Shown: piece by piece, positions 53,341 to 53,609 of the stretch
How positions within the stretch are numbered: position 1 is the stretch's first letter
Layout: each line of letters opens with the position of its first letter
Source: Pseudomonadota bacterium
GTDB lineage: Bacteria > Verrucomicrobiota > Verrucomicrobiia > Limisphaerales > SXTU01
Assembly (NCBI GenBank): GCA_009922615.1
Contig: RFVF01000031.1
Location: 1-53,609 of the forward strand
Reading direction: 5' to 3'
Length of the DNA stretch: 53,609 nt
Notes under the pieces: model-generated
Told to the model about the DNA's origin: nothing
Seen by the model: only the letters and a program-made list of their open reading frames with translations
Databases searched by the model: none
Position numbers and translations under genes: made by a program

Positions 53341-53609
53341 TTAATCGATCACCACCACTTGCATGTGCGGGCGGTCCAGGGCGAAGCGTTTGCCTGCCGG
53401 GGGCGAGGGGAGGGTTTTGAGGTATTTTTGCGCGACCAAAACGCTGAAGTCGGTCGGCATTTTGCCGTTGGCTTCATTGTAGCGTTGAAGTGCCTCGGTC
53501 AGGGTGCGGTCAACTGGAGCTATCTTGGAAGAGTTTGGTGGGGCGGTGGGTATCTGATCGGTGACTACGTCCACGCCCGGAGCGCTGGTGGGCCGGGCGG
53601 GCGCATTGG
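53341..53609 (-). CDS. Small unknown protein, 5' end beyond the window
   Basis: The minus-strand frame ends at 53341 and stays open to the right edge (a GTG at 53574 is one possible start). Visible: LTEALQRYNEANGKMPTDF, then VAQKYLKTLPSPPAGKRFALD. This resembles the tail of short prepilin-associated or uncharacterised proteins in which a helix is followed by an 'N.G..P.....L....YL..LP..P.GK.....' pattern. No function assigned. It lies 73 bases upstream of the FAD oxidoreductase on the same strand. Confidence 0.6.
   Translation of the reverse strand, partial: NAPARPTSAPGVDVVTDQIPTAPPNSSKIAPVDRTLTEALQRYNEANGKMPTDFSVLVAQKYLKTLPSPPAGKRFALDRPHMQVVVID

Overview
The window looks like chromosomal DNA of a free-living, GC-rich member of the Verrucomicrobiota (inference). 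The signs are secreted proteins of the DUF1552 and DUF1592/DUF1585 (PSCyt) type, a secreted FAD oxidoreductase with a golvesin-like tail, a type I sulfatase, a DUF1559-like prepilin, and many short palindromic and heptanucleotide repeats of a kind I associate with this phylum. It also carries ordinary housekeeping genes (recJ, tgt, aat, clpS, hpt, moaD/moaE, mpl, dprA, a xer-type recombinase). I see no rRNA, tRNA, CRISPR array, phage or insertion sequence.

Positions 1-13012, minus strand: a polyunsaturated fatty acid (PUFA) synthase operon read right to left. pfa1 encodes the PfaD-type enoyl reductase. pfa2 encodes KS-AT-4xACP-KR-DH. pfa3 encodes KS-CLF-AT and runs off the left edge. This order matches the pfa1-pfa2-pfa3 layout known from myxobacteria rather than the marine pfaABCD layout. 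The genes are packed tightly: zero to three bases between pfa1 and pfa2, and a four-base GTGA overlap between pfa2 and pfa3. No phosphopantetheinyl transferase is seen in the window. Several interdomain linkers of pfa2 and pfa3 are built from in-frame palindromic or tandem-repeat DNA.

Positions 13162-21904: an alpha/beta hydrolase whose first possible start is cut by a stop codon, a lone DUF1552 protein, a secreted propeller-like protein, a DUF1552 + PSCyt/DUF1592 pair separated by a 74-base palindrome, and a prepilin-like protein. Positions 22051-31117: a possible exoD remnant, recJ, an unusual HtrA protease-LamG-SirB1 fusion, a probable N-degron operon (clpS, DUF2017-like gene, aat), a small lipoprotein, a xer-type recombinase, a secreted redoxin and tgt.

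Positions 31163-36390: a MidA-type methyltransferase divergent from two PilT-like ATPases that flank a small membrane protein, followed by a receiver-like protein and a lipoprotein. Positions 36481-53609: a YfhO-like membrane protein, hpt, moaD-moaE, an anchored coiled-coil protein, a thioredoxin-CxxCH-PDZ protein, a dipeptide epimerase and mpl (both murein-peptide recycling functions) with a sulfatase and a CheY-like protein between them, an AT-richer gene of unknown function, an SDR, dprA, the FAD-golvesin protein and a 5'-partial small ORF.

I did not find a wholly unrecognised multigene system. The most unusual signal is the set of dispersed-looking palindromes that have become translated linkers in the PUFA synthase and in other genes. 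All family assignments are by eye from translated motifs; no searches were run.
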